From Bryobacterales bacterium (lineage in GTDB: Bacteria; Acidobacteriota; Terriglobia; Bryobacterales; Bryobacteraceae), in the NCBI GenBank assembly GCA_025462985.1, contig JAOAPP010000610.1:1-9505 (forward strand): 9,505 bases of DNA, read 5' to 3'. Position 1 is the stretch's first letter; each line of letters starts with the position of its first letter. Both the position numbers and the translations under genes were made by a program. The notes beneath the pieces are model-generated. The model worked only from the letters and a program-made list of their open reading frames with translations, was not told the origin of the DNA and ran no database searches. This document shows, piece by piece, positions 1 to 7,812 of the stretch.

Positions 1-528
1 CAGGCACGCTCCGTGGAAGAGCCAGTGGCGGCCGAAGACGGGGACGACATATATAACTGGCCCTGGCTATACGCAGTCGAAGTGGGTCATTGGGATTTGA
101 CGGATCTGCAAGCCGCCAAACTGCGCGACTATTTATCTCGCGGCGGCTTTTTCATGTGCGACGATTTCCACGGAACGTGGGAATGGGAAACTTTCGTCGC
201 CAGCATGAACCGAGTGCTGCCTGGGCGTCCGATCGTAGATATCCCGAACACCGACCCTATCTTCCACACCGTCTACGATCTGGACGACCGCTACCAGGTT
301 CCTGGCGAGCAGTTTGTTTATACGAGACGAGTTTACGAGAGAGACGGCTTCGAAGCGCGATGGCGGGGCATCTACGATGACAAGGGCCGACTCATGGTGG
401 CTATCTGCCACAACATGGATCTCGGCGACTCGTGGGAACACGCGGACAATCCTTTGTATCCGGAGCAGTACTCCGCGCTAGGGTTCCGGATCGGCGTCAA
501 TTATCTGGTTTATGCGATGACGCATTAG
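1..528 (+). CDS. DUF4159 domain protein, C-terminal part (5' end outside window)
   Basis: The reading frame is open from base 1 and ends at the TAG at 526-528, so this is the C-terminal 175 residues of a longer protein. A GTG at 13-15 could be read as a start, but the frame continues upstream without a stop, so truncation by the window edge is more likely. The recognisable signature is GGFFMCDDFHGTWEW (bases 142-186), followed by a conserved P-x-R segment and an IFHTVYDL segment. This matches my recollection of DUF4159, a family of unknown biochemical function with a flavodoxin/GATase-like fold that often sits beside MoxR, DUF58 and vWA membrane genes. The C-terminus (ALGFRIGVNYLVYAMTH) is also typical. 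It lies 6 bases upstream of the next gene, so cotranscription is likely. Family assignment is fairly sure; function is unknown. Confidence 0.85.
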   Translation, partial: QARSVEEPVAAEDGDDIYNWPWLYAVEVGHWDLTDLQAAKLRDYLSRGGFFMCDDFHGTWEWETFVASMNRVLPGRPIVDIPNTDPIFHTVYDLDDRYQVPGEQFVYTRRVYERDGFEARWRGIYDDKGRLMVAICHNMDLGDSWEHADNPLYPEQYSALGFRIGVNYLVYAMTH

Positions 529-534
529 GTTTCC

Positions 535-2790
535 ATGTTTGAGTTCCTCTTCAAGTATCCGGCCAGCGTTTTCTCGAAGGGGACCTTTGTGCTCCTGGGG
601 TCATGGCCGAAGTGGGTGCTGGTGGCAGGCATCGTGGCTTCGGCGGCGCTGCTCGCGTGGGTCATCTGGCGGGGAAGCACTCGCCTGGCACGATCGGTGA
701 CGAAAGCCCGTGCCGCGGTTCTGTGGATGCTGCAGTCGGCGACCATCGCCGTTCTGCTGCTCCGTCGTTGGGAACCGGCAATCAGCGTCACAGCACTGCG
801 CCCGCAGCAGAACATCGTTGCTGTCGTTTTGGACGACAGCAACAGCATGGGCGTTCGGGACTCCGGCTCCACCAGGGAGCAACAAGCGATCGAACTGCTG
901 AACACACGATTGTTGCCGGAGCTTCGGAAGCAGTACCAGGTGCGGCTGTATCGGCTGGATTCGTCACTGAAGCGCATCCCTGATTTACAACAACTGCGTG
1001 CGAGCGGCACGGCCACTCAACTCGGGGCCGGGCTTCGGCAGCTAGCAGATGAAGCGGCGACACTCCCGGTCGGCTCAGTGATCTTGTTGAGCGATGGCGC
1101 GGACAACTCGGGGGGTATTGGCAGCGAGACCATGGCAGAACTGCGACGGCGTCGGCTTCCGGTGAACACGGTTGGTTTCGGCAGAGAGACGCTGGCGCAT
1201 GACGTAGAGATCAGCGAGGTCGAACTGCCAAGCAGCGCACTCGCCAATTCCCGGCTGCAGGCGGCGGTGCGTATTCGCCAGAATGGGTTCGACGGCAAAC
1301 GGGCCACCATGGTGGTGACCAGCGGCGGGAACGTGGTTGCCAGTCGCGACGTCACTTTGGTCGACGGTGGGCAGCAGTTAGAGAACATCGAGTTCGATGC
1401 CGGTAAGAGCGGCGTCAAGGACGTTGAGGTAAAGATTCAGCCACTCCCAGGAGAAGAAAACACGGCGAACAATCGAGTGACGCGTGTGCTTTCGGTGGAC
1501 GGGACGAAGCGGCGGATTCTCTACGTCGAAGGTGAGCCGCGATGGGAATACAAGTTCTTGCGACGCGCTGTTGAAGACGACCCGGCATTGGAAGTGGTCT
1601 CCATGTTGCGTACTACGCAGAATAAGATCTATCGGCAAGGCATTTCGAATGTGAACGAGCTGCTGGACGGTTTCCCTTTGAAGCCCGAAGATCTGTTTGC
1701 GTACCAGGGACTTATCTTGGGAAGCGTCGAGTCGGGTTTCTTCACCCGGACACAGCAGGAAGCGATTCGCGAATTCGTGGACCGACGGGGTGGAGGGTTG
1801 CTGTTTCTCGGCGGCCGCTCGAGTCTCAGCGATGGCGACTACAACGTCCCACCGTTCTCGGAGCTTCTTCCGGTGAAATTGCCGGGACGGAAAAACACGT
1901 TTCACCGGGACCTTGCGGCGGCTGAGTTGACGGAACCCGGGAAGAAAAGCCTGATCTGCCGCATCGAAAACGATGCGGAAAAGAGCGCCGATCACTGGAA
2001 TGTACTGCCCTACCTGGCCGACTATCAGGATCCCGGCACACCGAAGGCAGGAGCCGTGGTGCTGGCGCAAACCAACGTGGGCGGAAAGCGCGTGCCTCTG
2101 CTGGTCACCGAGAATTACGGTCGAGGCAGGACTGGGGTGTTCGCGACGGGAGGCAGTTGGAGGTGGCGAATGCAGCAGCCCGTAGCCGACATCAGTCAGG
2201 AGACGTTCTGGAGGCAGCTTCTCCGCTGGACCGCCGGTGGAACCCCCTCACGCGTGGTAGCGTCTCCCTCTGAGACCGAGTTGAATGATAACGGCAGAAT
2301 CGAACTGCGAGCGGAAGTGAGGGATAAGAGCTATCTGCCTACGAGCGGGGCGGACGTGCAAGCCAGGATTATTGAGCCGGACGGCTCTGCCGAAACGGTT
2401 CCGCTGCGGGCGCAGGCGCTCTCGCCCGGTGTCTATGGCGCGAGCTGGACAGCGCCGAAGAACGGTTCCTATGTCGCCGAGATCTCGGCCAAAAGTGGGG
2501 AAACCGCGCTGGGCAGCGATGTGACGACCTTCCGGCGAGAAGATGGAGCAGCAGAAAATTTTCGCCGGGAACAGAACCGGGAGTTACTGCAGAAGCTGGC
2601 GGACCAGACCGGCGGGCACTACTATTCCGGGCGGGACGCGAAAAAGCTTCCGAGCGAGATTTCGTTTTCAGAAGCCGGTATCACAGCGCGCGAGAACAAG
2701 GACCTCTGGAACATGCCTGCGGTGTTTCTGATCCTGCTGGGTATCCGGTCCACCGAATGGCTGCTGCGCCGCCGATGGGGTGTTGTTTGA
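535..2790 (+). CDS. Membrane-anchored vWA protein with GATase-like domain
   Basis: This 751-residue protein has two N-terminal TM helices (about 24-45 and 58-76), a vWA domain (about 94-215), a beta-rich segment (220-320), a class I glutamine-amidotransferase-like domain (about 326-545), an Ig-like segment (575-665) and a last TM helix (about 725-743) ending in RRRWGVV. The metal-binding MIDAS site looks complete: D100, S102 and S104 in DDSNS, T161, and D187 in LLSDG. Basic residues between TM1 and TM2 (RGSTRLARSVTKAR) and at the C-terminus point inward, which puts the large soluble part in the periplasm. The GATase-like part shows GGGLLFLGGRSS but no cysteine at the expected nucleophile position, so it is probably non-enzymatic. 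The ATG at 535 follows the previous stop by 6 bases and opens with the family-like MFEFLFKYPASVFSKG. The role is inferred as a scaffold or sensor working with MoxR. Confidence 0.9.
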   Translation: MFEFLFKYPASVFSKGTFVLLGSWPKWVLVAGIVASAALLAWVIWRGSTRLARSVTKARAAVLWMLQSATIAVLLLRRWEPAISVTALRPQQNIVAVVLDDSNSMGVRDSGSTREQQAIELLNTRLLPELRKQYQVRLYRLDSSLKRIPDLQQLRASGTATQLGAGLRQLADEAATLPVGSVILLSDGADNSGGIGSETMAELRRRRLPVNTVGFGRETLAHDVEISEVELPSSALANSRLQAAVRIRQNGFDGKRATMVVTSGGNVVASRDVTLVDGGQQLENIEFDAGKSGVKDVEVKIQPLPGEENTANNRVTRVLSVDGTKRRILYVEGEPRWEYKFLRRAVEDDPALEVVSMLRTTQNKIYRQGISNVNELLDGFPLKPEDLFAYQGLILGSVESGFFTRTQQEAIREFVDRRGGGLLFLGGRSSLSDGDYNVPPFSELLPVKLPGRKNTFHRDLAAAELTEPGKKSLICRIENDAEKSADHWNVLPYLADYQDPGTPKAGAVVLAQTNVGGKRVPLLVTENYGRGRTGVFATGGSWRWRMQQPVADISQETFWRQLLRWTAGGTPSRVVASPSETELNDNGRIELRAEVRDKSYLPTSGADVQARIIEPDGSAETVPLRAQALSPGVYGASWTAPKNGSYVAEISAKSGETALGSDVTTFRREDGAAENFRREQNRELLQKLADQTGGHYYSGRDAKKLPSEISFSEAGITARENKDLWNMPAVFLILLGIRSTEWLLRRRWGVV

Positions 2791-3707
2791 GGATTGCTGC
2801 GCTGCTGCTGCTAAGCCTATCGTCGCTTCAGGCAGCGAACTACTACGTGATTGTGTCTGGACTGGGCGGAACGCCAGAGTACCAGACACAGTTCGACAAA
2901 TGGGCAACGGACCTGGAGCATAATCTGGGGGCGAATGGGCCGGACGCACACATACAGAAGATAACGGGCGCTGCGGCGACGCGCGAGAATCTGCGCCGAT
3001 CACTTGCCGGCCTTGCAGATTCGATGCACGCGGATGATGCGTTCTCCCTGATGATGATCGGCCACGGCACGTTCGACGGCACTGAATATAAATTCAACAT
3101 TCCTGGTCCGGACATCACAGCGGGCGAACTGGCGGATCTGCTGAACCACCTTCCGGCCAAGCGTCAACTGGTGGTCGACATGAGCAGTTGCAGCGGGGCG
3201 GCGATGGCGGCCCTGGCGAAAGAAGACCGGATTGTCGTCACGGCCACCAAGTCCGGGAATGAGAAGAACGCTCCTGTTTTTGCCCGCTACTGGATTGACG
3301 CGTTACAGGATCCGGCAGCGGATAGCGATAAGAACGGAACGGTATCGGCGCTCGAAGCATTCGAGTATGCGCGTCGAAAGACGTCCGGTTATTTCGATTC
3401 AGAGAAGTTGCTGGCAACCGAGCATCCGCTTATTTCAGATGACGAGTCTCGGAATTCGCTGCGCGACCCCAAGGCAGGCGGCCAGGCGCTGAAGGCCGCG
3501 GCCTTTCCGGTACTACGTGCTCCATCAGAGAACGTCCTGGCTGCGAATCCGCAGAAACAGCAGCTTTTGAGCAAGAAGCAGCAGCTAGAGGCCAGGATCG
3601 ACCGACTGAAGTACGAAAAGGCTTCAATGGAACCGGAAGAGTATAAGCAGCAGCTTACCTCACTGTTGCTAGAACTCGCCCATACCCAGGCGGATATTGA
3701 CCGATGA
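2775..3707 (+). CDS. Exported caspase/legumain-fold (clan CD-like) protein with EF-hand and coiled coil
   Basis: Read from the ATG at 2775, the product has 310 residues. Residues 1-20 look like a Sec signal peptide with a likely cut after SSLQA, followed at once by a first beta strand (NYYVIVSGLGG). The segment SLMMIGHGTFDG supplies His97-Gly98 and QLVVDMSSCSGAAM supplies Cys139, an order and spacing like the His/Cys dyad of caspase and legumain-type peptidases. An uncertain point is that metacaspases have C-x-S-G whereas this protein has C-S-G, so the nucleophile could be shifted or lost. Residues 183-194 (DSDKNGTVSALE) form a canonical EF-hand calcium loop. Residues 252-310 are rich in Q, K, E and L and look like a coiled coil. 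Alternative starts are the ATG at 2757, and a TTG at 2787 that would form a TTGA overlap with the upstream stop and give an even cleaner signal peptide. The exact family is not recognised; the role, protease or inactive homologue, is open. Confidence 0.7.
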   Translation: MGCCLRIAALLLLSLSSLQAANYYVIVSGLGGTPEYQTQFDKWATDLEHNLGANGPDAHIQKITGAAATRENLRRSLAGLADSMHADDAFSLMMIGHGTFDGTEYKFNIPGPDITAGELADLLNHLPAKRQLVVDMSSCSGAAMAALAKEDRIVVTATKSGNEKNAPVFARYWIDALQDPAADSDKNGTVSALEAFEYARRKTSGYFDSEKLLATEHPLISDDESRNSLRDPKAGGQALKAAAFPVLRAPSENVLAANPQKQQLLSKKQQLEARIDRLKYEKASMEPEEYKQQLTSLLLELAHTQADIDR

Positions 3708-5857
3708 GATGCGCGGTGCTTTTTTTGCTCGCCGTGGTGGCGATGGCGGAGCCGGCCGATCAGTGCCGGGTAGAGCAACGTCACGGCAAACTCAGTGCAG
3801 CACGAGGCTGCTACGCAACCTTAACGCGATCTTCGGATCCCTTCGCACAGGGTGAAGGGTTTCTCGGACTTCGGCAATACGAAGAAGCGAACCAGGCCTT
3901 TCGCGAGGCCGACAAGAAACACCCAAACTCAGCTGTCGTGAAAACGGCGTGGGGCAGAGTTTACGCGGAGCACGCACAGCCGGGCGACGCCGCGAAGCTC
4001 TTTGAAGAGGCGATTGAGAGCGACAGGAACTACGCTCCGGCCTATCTGGGGCTGGCTCGCGTGCTCGCGGAAGGATTCGACAAAAACGCGCTCGACCTTG
4101 CGCATCATGCTCTGCAGCTTGATCCGAAGCTGGCGGAGGCACACGAACTGCTGGCGTATATGGCGCTCGAAGACAGCGACGGACAGCTCGCCGCGGAAGA
4201 GGCACACAAGGCCCTAGAGAATTCGACGGAAGCTTTGGACGGCATGGCGGTACTGGCCTCCATAGACTGGCTGAACGGCAAATCCGGGAACGCGTGGATT
4301 GAACGGATCCTACAGATTGATCCGGCTTACGGCGAGGCGTATGCCACGGGCGCTCACTTCTTTGTTATCAACCGGCGTTATGAGGAAGGCATTCGCCTGT
4401 ACCGGAAGGCGCTCGATCTCGACGGTGAACTGTGGGGAGCGCGTTCGCAGCTTGGCATCAACCTGATGCGGATTGGACAGGAACAGGCCGCAAAGGCAGA
4501 ACTGGAGCGATGCTTTGACGCGCATTTTCGTGATGCGCAGACTGTGAACGCACTACGCCTGCTAGATACGTTGGATCAGTATCAAACTTTCAGCGCGGAT
4601 AACGCCGAGCTGGTCCTGAACAAAAAAGAGGCCGGGCTGCTGCAGCCTTACATTCAACCGGAGCTGCAGCGCGCAATCGCGACCTACGAGCGGAAGTACA
4701 AGATGAAACTCCCGGGCGCCGTTCGCCTGGAGGTGTTTCCGAACCATGATGATTTCGTGGTACGGACGCTGGGTCTGCCTGGGCAAGGCGGACTGCTCGG
4801 CGTCACTTTCGGCAATGTTGTAGCGATGGATAGTCCCTCCGCAAGGCCGCCCGGCGAGTTCAACTGGGCGAGCACTATGTGGCATGAGTTGAGCCATGTG
4901 TATGTGCTGTCGGCGACCAGTCATCTCGTTCCCCGCTGGTTCACGGAGGGGGTGGCGGTTCACGAAGAAGGCGCTGCATCACCAGAATGGGGCAATCGCT
5001 TAACTCCAGAGATTGTCGTCGCGTTGAAGGGCAAGAAGCTATTGCCGGTTCTGCAACTGGATCGGGGCTTCGTGCGGCCGGAGTATGAGAATCAGGTTCT
5101 GGTTTCGTACTATCAGGCTGGCAAGATCTGCGATTACATCACGCAGAAGTGGGGCGATGACGCCATTCTCGGCATGATCCATTCGTATGCCGGGCGAAAG
5201 ACGACCGCCCAAGCGATTGAGGAGAACCTGCACCTGTCGCCTGAAGCTTTCGACCAAGAGTTCAATGCCTGGCTTCGCGAGAAGACGGCGCCCACGGTTG
5301 AGCACCTGGATCAATGGCGAACAGGGGTACGCACGGCGCAGCAGGACCTGAAGGCGGGCAAAAAAGAAGAGGCCATCCGGGAGGGTCGCCAGGCTCTCGA
5401 CAACTTTCCGGATTATAGCGGCAGCCAGGGCGCGTATCAACTGGTCGCGCAGGCCTATCTGGACAGCGGCGATAAGCTGCGCGCGGCTGAGGAACTGGAA
5501 CGATATCGCGACTTTGGCGGAACCAGCGTAGAGACACTGAAGAAGCTTGCCCGCCTGGAAGGGGAGCTGAAGAAAGAGAAACAGGCCGTCCACACGCTGG
5601 AGGAACTGAATTACATCTATCCCGAAGAAGCGGACAACCATCAGAGACTGGGAGATCTGCTTTTCGGTTCCGGTTCACCGGAGGGTGCAGCTCGCGAGTA
5701 CCGCGCTGTCATCGCGTTGCAGCCTGAGAATGTAGCCGAGTCGCATTTCAATCTCGCTCGCGCGCTGAAGGCAGCGCATAAGACCGAAGAAGCCAAAGAC
5801 CAAGTGCTTGTGGCGCTCGAAGCGGCGCCCGACTTCAAGCACGCTCAACAACTTTAG
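3704..5857 (+). CDS. Exported TPR protein with HExxH (peptidase MA-like) metallopeptidase domain
   Basis: The 717-residue protein begins with a short signal peptide (MRCAVLFLLAVVAMA). It overlaps the upstream gene by four bases (ATGA at 3704-3707), with a purine-rich AGGCGGA at 3688-3694 as ribosome binding site. Residues about 45-280 form roughly seven TPR-like helix pairs, for example around 110-141 and 209-242. Residues about 320-530 resemble the peptidase MA-like family (gluzincins): zinc ligands H394 and H398 with catalytic E395 in WHELSHVYVL, then WFTEGVAVHEE, where E415 is the likely third ligand. The later SYYQAGKICDYITQKWGDDAI stretch is also usual after this core. Residues about 536-711 hold four or five further TPR-like repeats. 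All catalytic residues are present, so activity is plausible. TPRs probably mediate protein contacts, perhaps with the neighbouring vWA proteins in the periplasm. The substrate is unknown. It might stand where TPR-bearing BatC or BatE occur in classic bat operons, but it is not their homologue in any evident way. Confidence 0.85.
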   Translation: MRCAVLFLLAVVAMAEPADQCRVEQRHGKLSAARGCYATLTRSSDPFAQGEGFLGLRQYEEANQAFREADKKHPNSAVVKTAWGRVYAEHAQPGDAAKLFEEAIESDRNYAPAYLGLARVLAEGFDKNALDLAHHALQLDPKLAEAHELLAYMALEDSDGQLAAEEAHKALENSTEALDGMAVLASIDWLNGKSGNAWIERILQIDPAYGEAYATGAHFFVINRRYEEGIRLYRKALDLDGELWGARSQLGINLMRIGQEQAAKAELERCFDAHFRDAQTVNALRLLDTLDQYQTFSADNAELVLNKKEAGLLQPYIQPELQRAIATYERKYKMKLPGAVRLEVFPNHDDFVVRTLGLPGQGGLLGVTFGNVVAMDSPSARPPGEFNWASTMWHELSHVYVLSATSHLVPRWFTEGVAVHEEGAASPEWGNRLTPEIVVALKGKKLLPVLQLDRGFVRPEYENQVLVSYYQAGKICDYITQKWGDDAILGMIHSYAGRKTTAQAIEENLHLSPEAFDQEFNAWLREKTAPTVEHLDQWRTGVRTAQQDLKAGKKEEAIREGRQALDNFPDYSGSQGAYQLVAQAYLDSGDKLRAAEELERYRDFGGTSVETLKKLARLEGELKKEKQAVHTLEELNYIYPEEADNHQRLGDLLFGSGSPEGAAREYRAVIALQPENVAESHFNLARALKAAHKTEEAKDQVLVALEAAPDFKHAQQL

Positions 5858-5877
5858 CTCGAATTGAACCGCTAAAC

Positions 5878-6903
5878 ATGTCCACTACGGTAACAACAAC
5901 ACACTACTCAGTCGAACTCAAGAACCGCATCGGCCGCTTTCGAGAAAAACAGCAGGCCATAGCTCGTGAAGTCAGAAAAGTGATTGTCGGGCAGGAAGAG
6001 GTGGTGGAGCATGTGCTCATATCGCTGTTTGTAGGAGGACATTGCCTCCTCACCGGACTGCCCGGGACGGCGAAGACTCTGCTGGTGCGAACTATGGCAC
6101 GCACGCTCGGACTGAACTTCAATCGCATCCAGTTCACGCCCGACCTGATGCCGTCCGACATCACCGGAACCGACATTATCGAAGAGGATCCCATGACCGG
6201 CCGGCGCACCTGGACGTTTGTTCCGGGACCGATCTTTTCGAATGTGCTGCTGGCCGATGAAATCAATCGGACACCTCCCAAAACACAGTCGGCGCTGCTT
6301 GAAGCCATGCAGGAGCTTTCGTGTACGGTACGCGGCAACCACTATAAGATCAATCCTCCGTTCTTTGTTCTGGCGACTCAGAATCCCATCGAACTGGAAG
6401 GAACCTACCCGCTGCCGGAAGCGCAGCTCGACCGGTTCCTGTTCAACACCCTTCTGAATTACTTGCCGGCTGAAGACGAACTGAGGGTCGTCGACCTCAC
6501 GACCACAACACACCTCCCGCAAGCCGAAACGGTAACGAACGGCGACGAGATTCTGGACTTTCAGCAGCTGGTCAGAATGACTCCGGTTTCCGAGACGGTC
6601 GCGCGATATGCGGTCGATCTAGTCCGATCCACTCGGCCGACCGCCGACGGCGCCATTCCCGATTTCATCAAGAAGTACGTCAATTTCGGTGGCAGCGTTC
6701 GGGCGGCACAGTTTCTCATTCTGGCTGGGAAAGCACGTGCTCTAATGCAAGGCCGCTTTCATGTTGCGTATGAAGATGTGAGGGCGCTCGCGACTCCCAT
6801 TCTGCGGCATCGTGTGCTGCTTAACTTCCATGCTGAATCGGACAGGATCACCTCCGACGAGATTCTGCTGCGGCTTTTGGAAGTCAAACAGGCCCCGCGC
6901 TAG
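5878..6903 (+). CDS. MoxR-family AAA+ ATPase
   Basis: The 341-residue product is a standard-length MoxR ATPase. Walker A is GLPGTAKT (residues 60-67, Lys66), Walker B is LLADE (124-128, Asp127 and Glu128), followed by the family-typical INRTPPKTQSALLEAMQE. Sensor 1 lies in ATQNPIELEGTYPLPEAQLDRF (Asn169), with the arginine-finger region at Asp185-Arg186 and sensor 2 around GGSVRAAQ (Arg275). No signal peptide or TM helix is seen, so it acts in the cytoplasm. MoxR proteins couple ATP hydrolysis to remodelling or maturation of other proteins, usually with vWA partners encoded next door, as here with DUF58 and BatA. The gap to the upstream gene is 20 bases and carries no clear Shine-Dalgarno sequence. 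The ATG at 5878 was chosen because the next conserved block (KVIVGQEEVVEHVL) starts about 34 residues in, the usual spacing. All catalytic motifs are intact. Confidence 0.96.
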   Translation: MSTTVTTTHYSVELKNRIGRFREKQQAIAREVRKVIVGQEEVVEHVLISLFVGGHCLLTGLPGTAKTLLVRTMARTLGLNFNRIQFTPDLMPSDITGTDIIEEDPMTGRRTWTFVPGPIFSNVLLADEINRTPPKTQSALLEAMQELSCTVRGNHYKINPPFFVLATQNPIELEGTYPLPEAQLDRFLFNTLLNYLPAEDELRVVDLTTTTHLPQAETVTNGDEILDFQQLVRMTPVSETVARYAVDLVRSTRPTADGAIPDFIKKYVNFGGSVRAAQFLILAGKARALMQGRFHVAYEDVRALATPILRHRVLLNFHAESDRITSDEILLRLLEVKQAPR

Positions 6904-6907
6904 AAGG
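6903..6907 (+). promoter_or_regulatory. Ribosome binding site for the DUF58 gene
   Basis: GAAGG overlaps the final base of the MoxR stop codon and lies five bases before the GTG at 6913. It supports that GTG as the start in the absence of a nearby in-frame ATG. Confidence 0.55.
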
Positions 6908-6912
6908 TTCTT

Positions 6913-7812
6913 GTGGCAACTTCTGCAACAAACCGGTTTTTGGATCCATCGGTGCTCGCCGAGATATCAAATCTGGAATTGGTGGCGCGCACTGTGGTTG
7001 ATGGATTCATCTCCGGCCTTCATCGCTCGCCCGACTTTGGATTCAGCCAGGAATTCGCAGAGTACCGTTCTTATTCGCCGGGAGACGATCTGCGGCATGT
7101 GGACTGGAATGTTTTCGCCCGCACGGAGAAGGCGTATTTGAAGCGGTATCGGGGCGAGACCAACACCGAGGTTACGGTCCTGCTGGATGGGAGCGCCAGC
7201 ATGGCTTACCGGTCGACTGCCGTGAGCAAGTTCGAATACGCGAAATTTGTCGCATGCGCAATCGTGTATCTGGCACACCTGCAGCGGGACAGCACTGGGC
7301 TGATCGTTTTCCACGATGACGTAACCCATGCCGTTCGACCGTCAGCAAGACAGGGTCAGCTTATGCGGCTGCTGCATGGGATTGAACACGCGCAAACTGG
7401 AAAGCGAACGGATTTCCAGCGTCCATTCGATGAACTGCGATCGCTGCTGAAGAGGCGGGGGATAACGGTACTTCTTTCCGATTTCCTGACCGATGTCGAC
7501 ACAGTGGTGAAGACGATCGAGCCCCTGCGCTTCCACGGGAATGAACTGATCTTGCTGCATGTCCTCGACAGGCAGGAGATTGAGCCCACCCTTGGGGGTC
7601 CAGTTCTGCTTGTCGATATGGAGACGGACGACTCGATGGAGGTATCGCCGGACTACGTGAAGGGCGAGTACCGCGCCAAGATGGCTGAGCACATTCAGTC
7701 CCTAAAGTCGAAAGCGCAGGGCGCGGGGATGGAATACTTCCTGCTTCCGACCGACCGGCCCCTGGATGCGGGGCTGCGCGAGTATTTCAAGATTCGAGAG
7801 CGGAGAATCTGA
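6913..7812 (+). CDS. DUF58 vWA-domain protein, soluble form
   Basis: This 299-residue protein starts on GTG nine bases after the MoxR stop codon. The DUF58 signature is clear: FGFSQEFAEYRSYSPGDDLR leads into HVDWNVFARTEKAYLKRY (residues about 42-79). A vWA fold follows, with metal-site residues D92, S94 and S96 in LLDGSASM, T166 in GKRTDF, and D190 in VLLSDFLTD. No TM helix or signal peptide is visible, so this is the short cytoplasmic type of DUF58 protein rather than the longer form with N-terminal TM helices. Members of this family are encoded beside MoxR ATPases and are taken to be their adaptors, recruiting or presenting substrates through the metal-dependent vWA site. The stop TGA at 7810-7812 is followed directly by the GTG of the next gene, so translation is probably coupled. 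No truncation or missing motif is seen. Confidence 0.94.
   Translation: MATSATNRFLDPSVLAEISNLELVARTVVDGFISGLHRSPDFGFSQEFAEYRSYSPGDDLRHVDWNVFARTEKAYLKRYRGETNTEVTVLLDGSASMAYRSTAVSKFEYAKFVACAIVYLAHLQRDSTGLIVFHDDVTHAVRPSARQGQLMRLLHGIEHAQTGKRTDFQRPFDELRSLLKRRGITVLLSDFLTDVDTVVKTIEPLRFHGNELILLHVLDRQEIEPTLGGPVLLVDMETDDSMEVSPDYVKGEYRAKMAEHIQSLKSKAQGAGMEYFLLPTDRPLDAGLREYFKIRERRI
7802..7806 (+). promoter_or_regulatory. Ribosome binding site for the BatA-like gene
   Basis: GGAGA lies inside the last codons of the DUF58 gene, six bases before the GTG at 7813. It supports the GTG that abuts the upstream stop as the true start. Confidence 0.5.

Noticed and set aside
529..534. Promoter between the DUF4159 and vWA genes
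   Set aside because: The gap is only six bases and no -10/-35 pattern is seen; cotranscription is simpler.
1378..2070. Minus-strand open frame of 230 codons
   Set aside because: It is opposite the GATase-like domain of the vWA protein, and its translation has no recognisable domain.
5039..5641. Minus-strand open frame of 200 codons
   Set aside because: It is antisense to the TPR/metallopeptidase gene. Its leucine-rich translation mirrors the Glu, Lys and Gln codons of the TPR repeats on the other strand.
6033..6050. AGGAGG followed six bases later by CCTCCT, a perfect six-base inverted repeat and Shine-Dalgarno-like site
   Set aside because: It sits inside conserved MoxR codons (VGGHCLL) just before Walker A. 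The short frame it could start (6042-6260) has no recognisable content, so it is taken as chance.
5908..6522. Minus-strand open frame of 204 codons
   Set aside because: It is antisense to the MoxR motifs and has no independent support.
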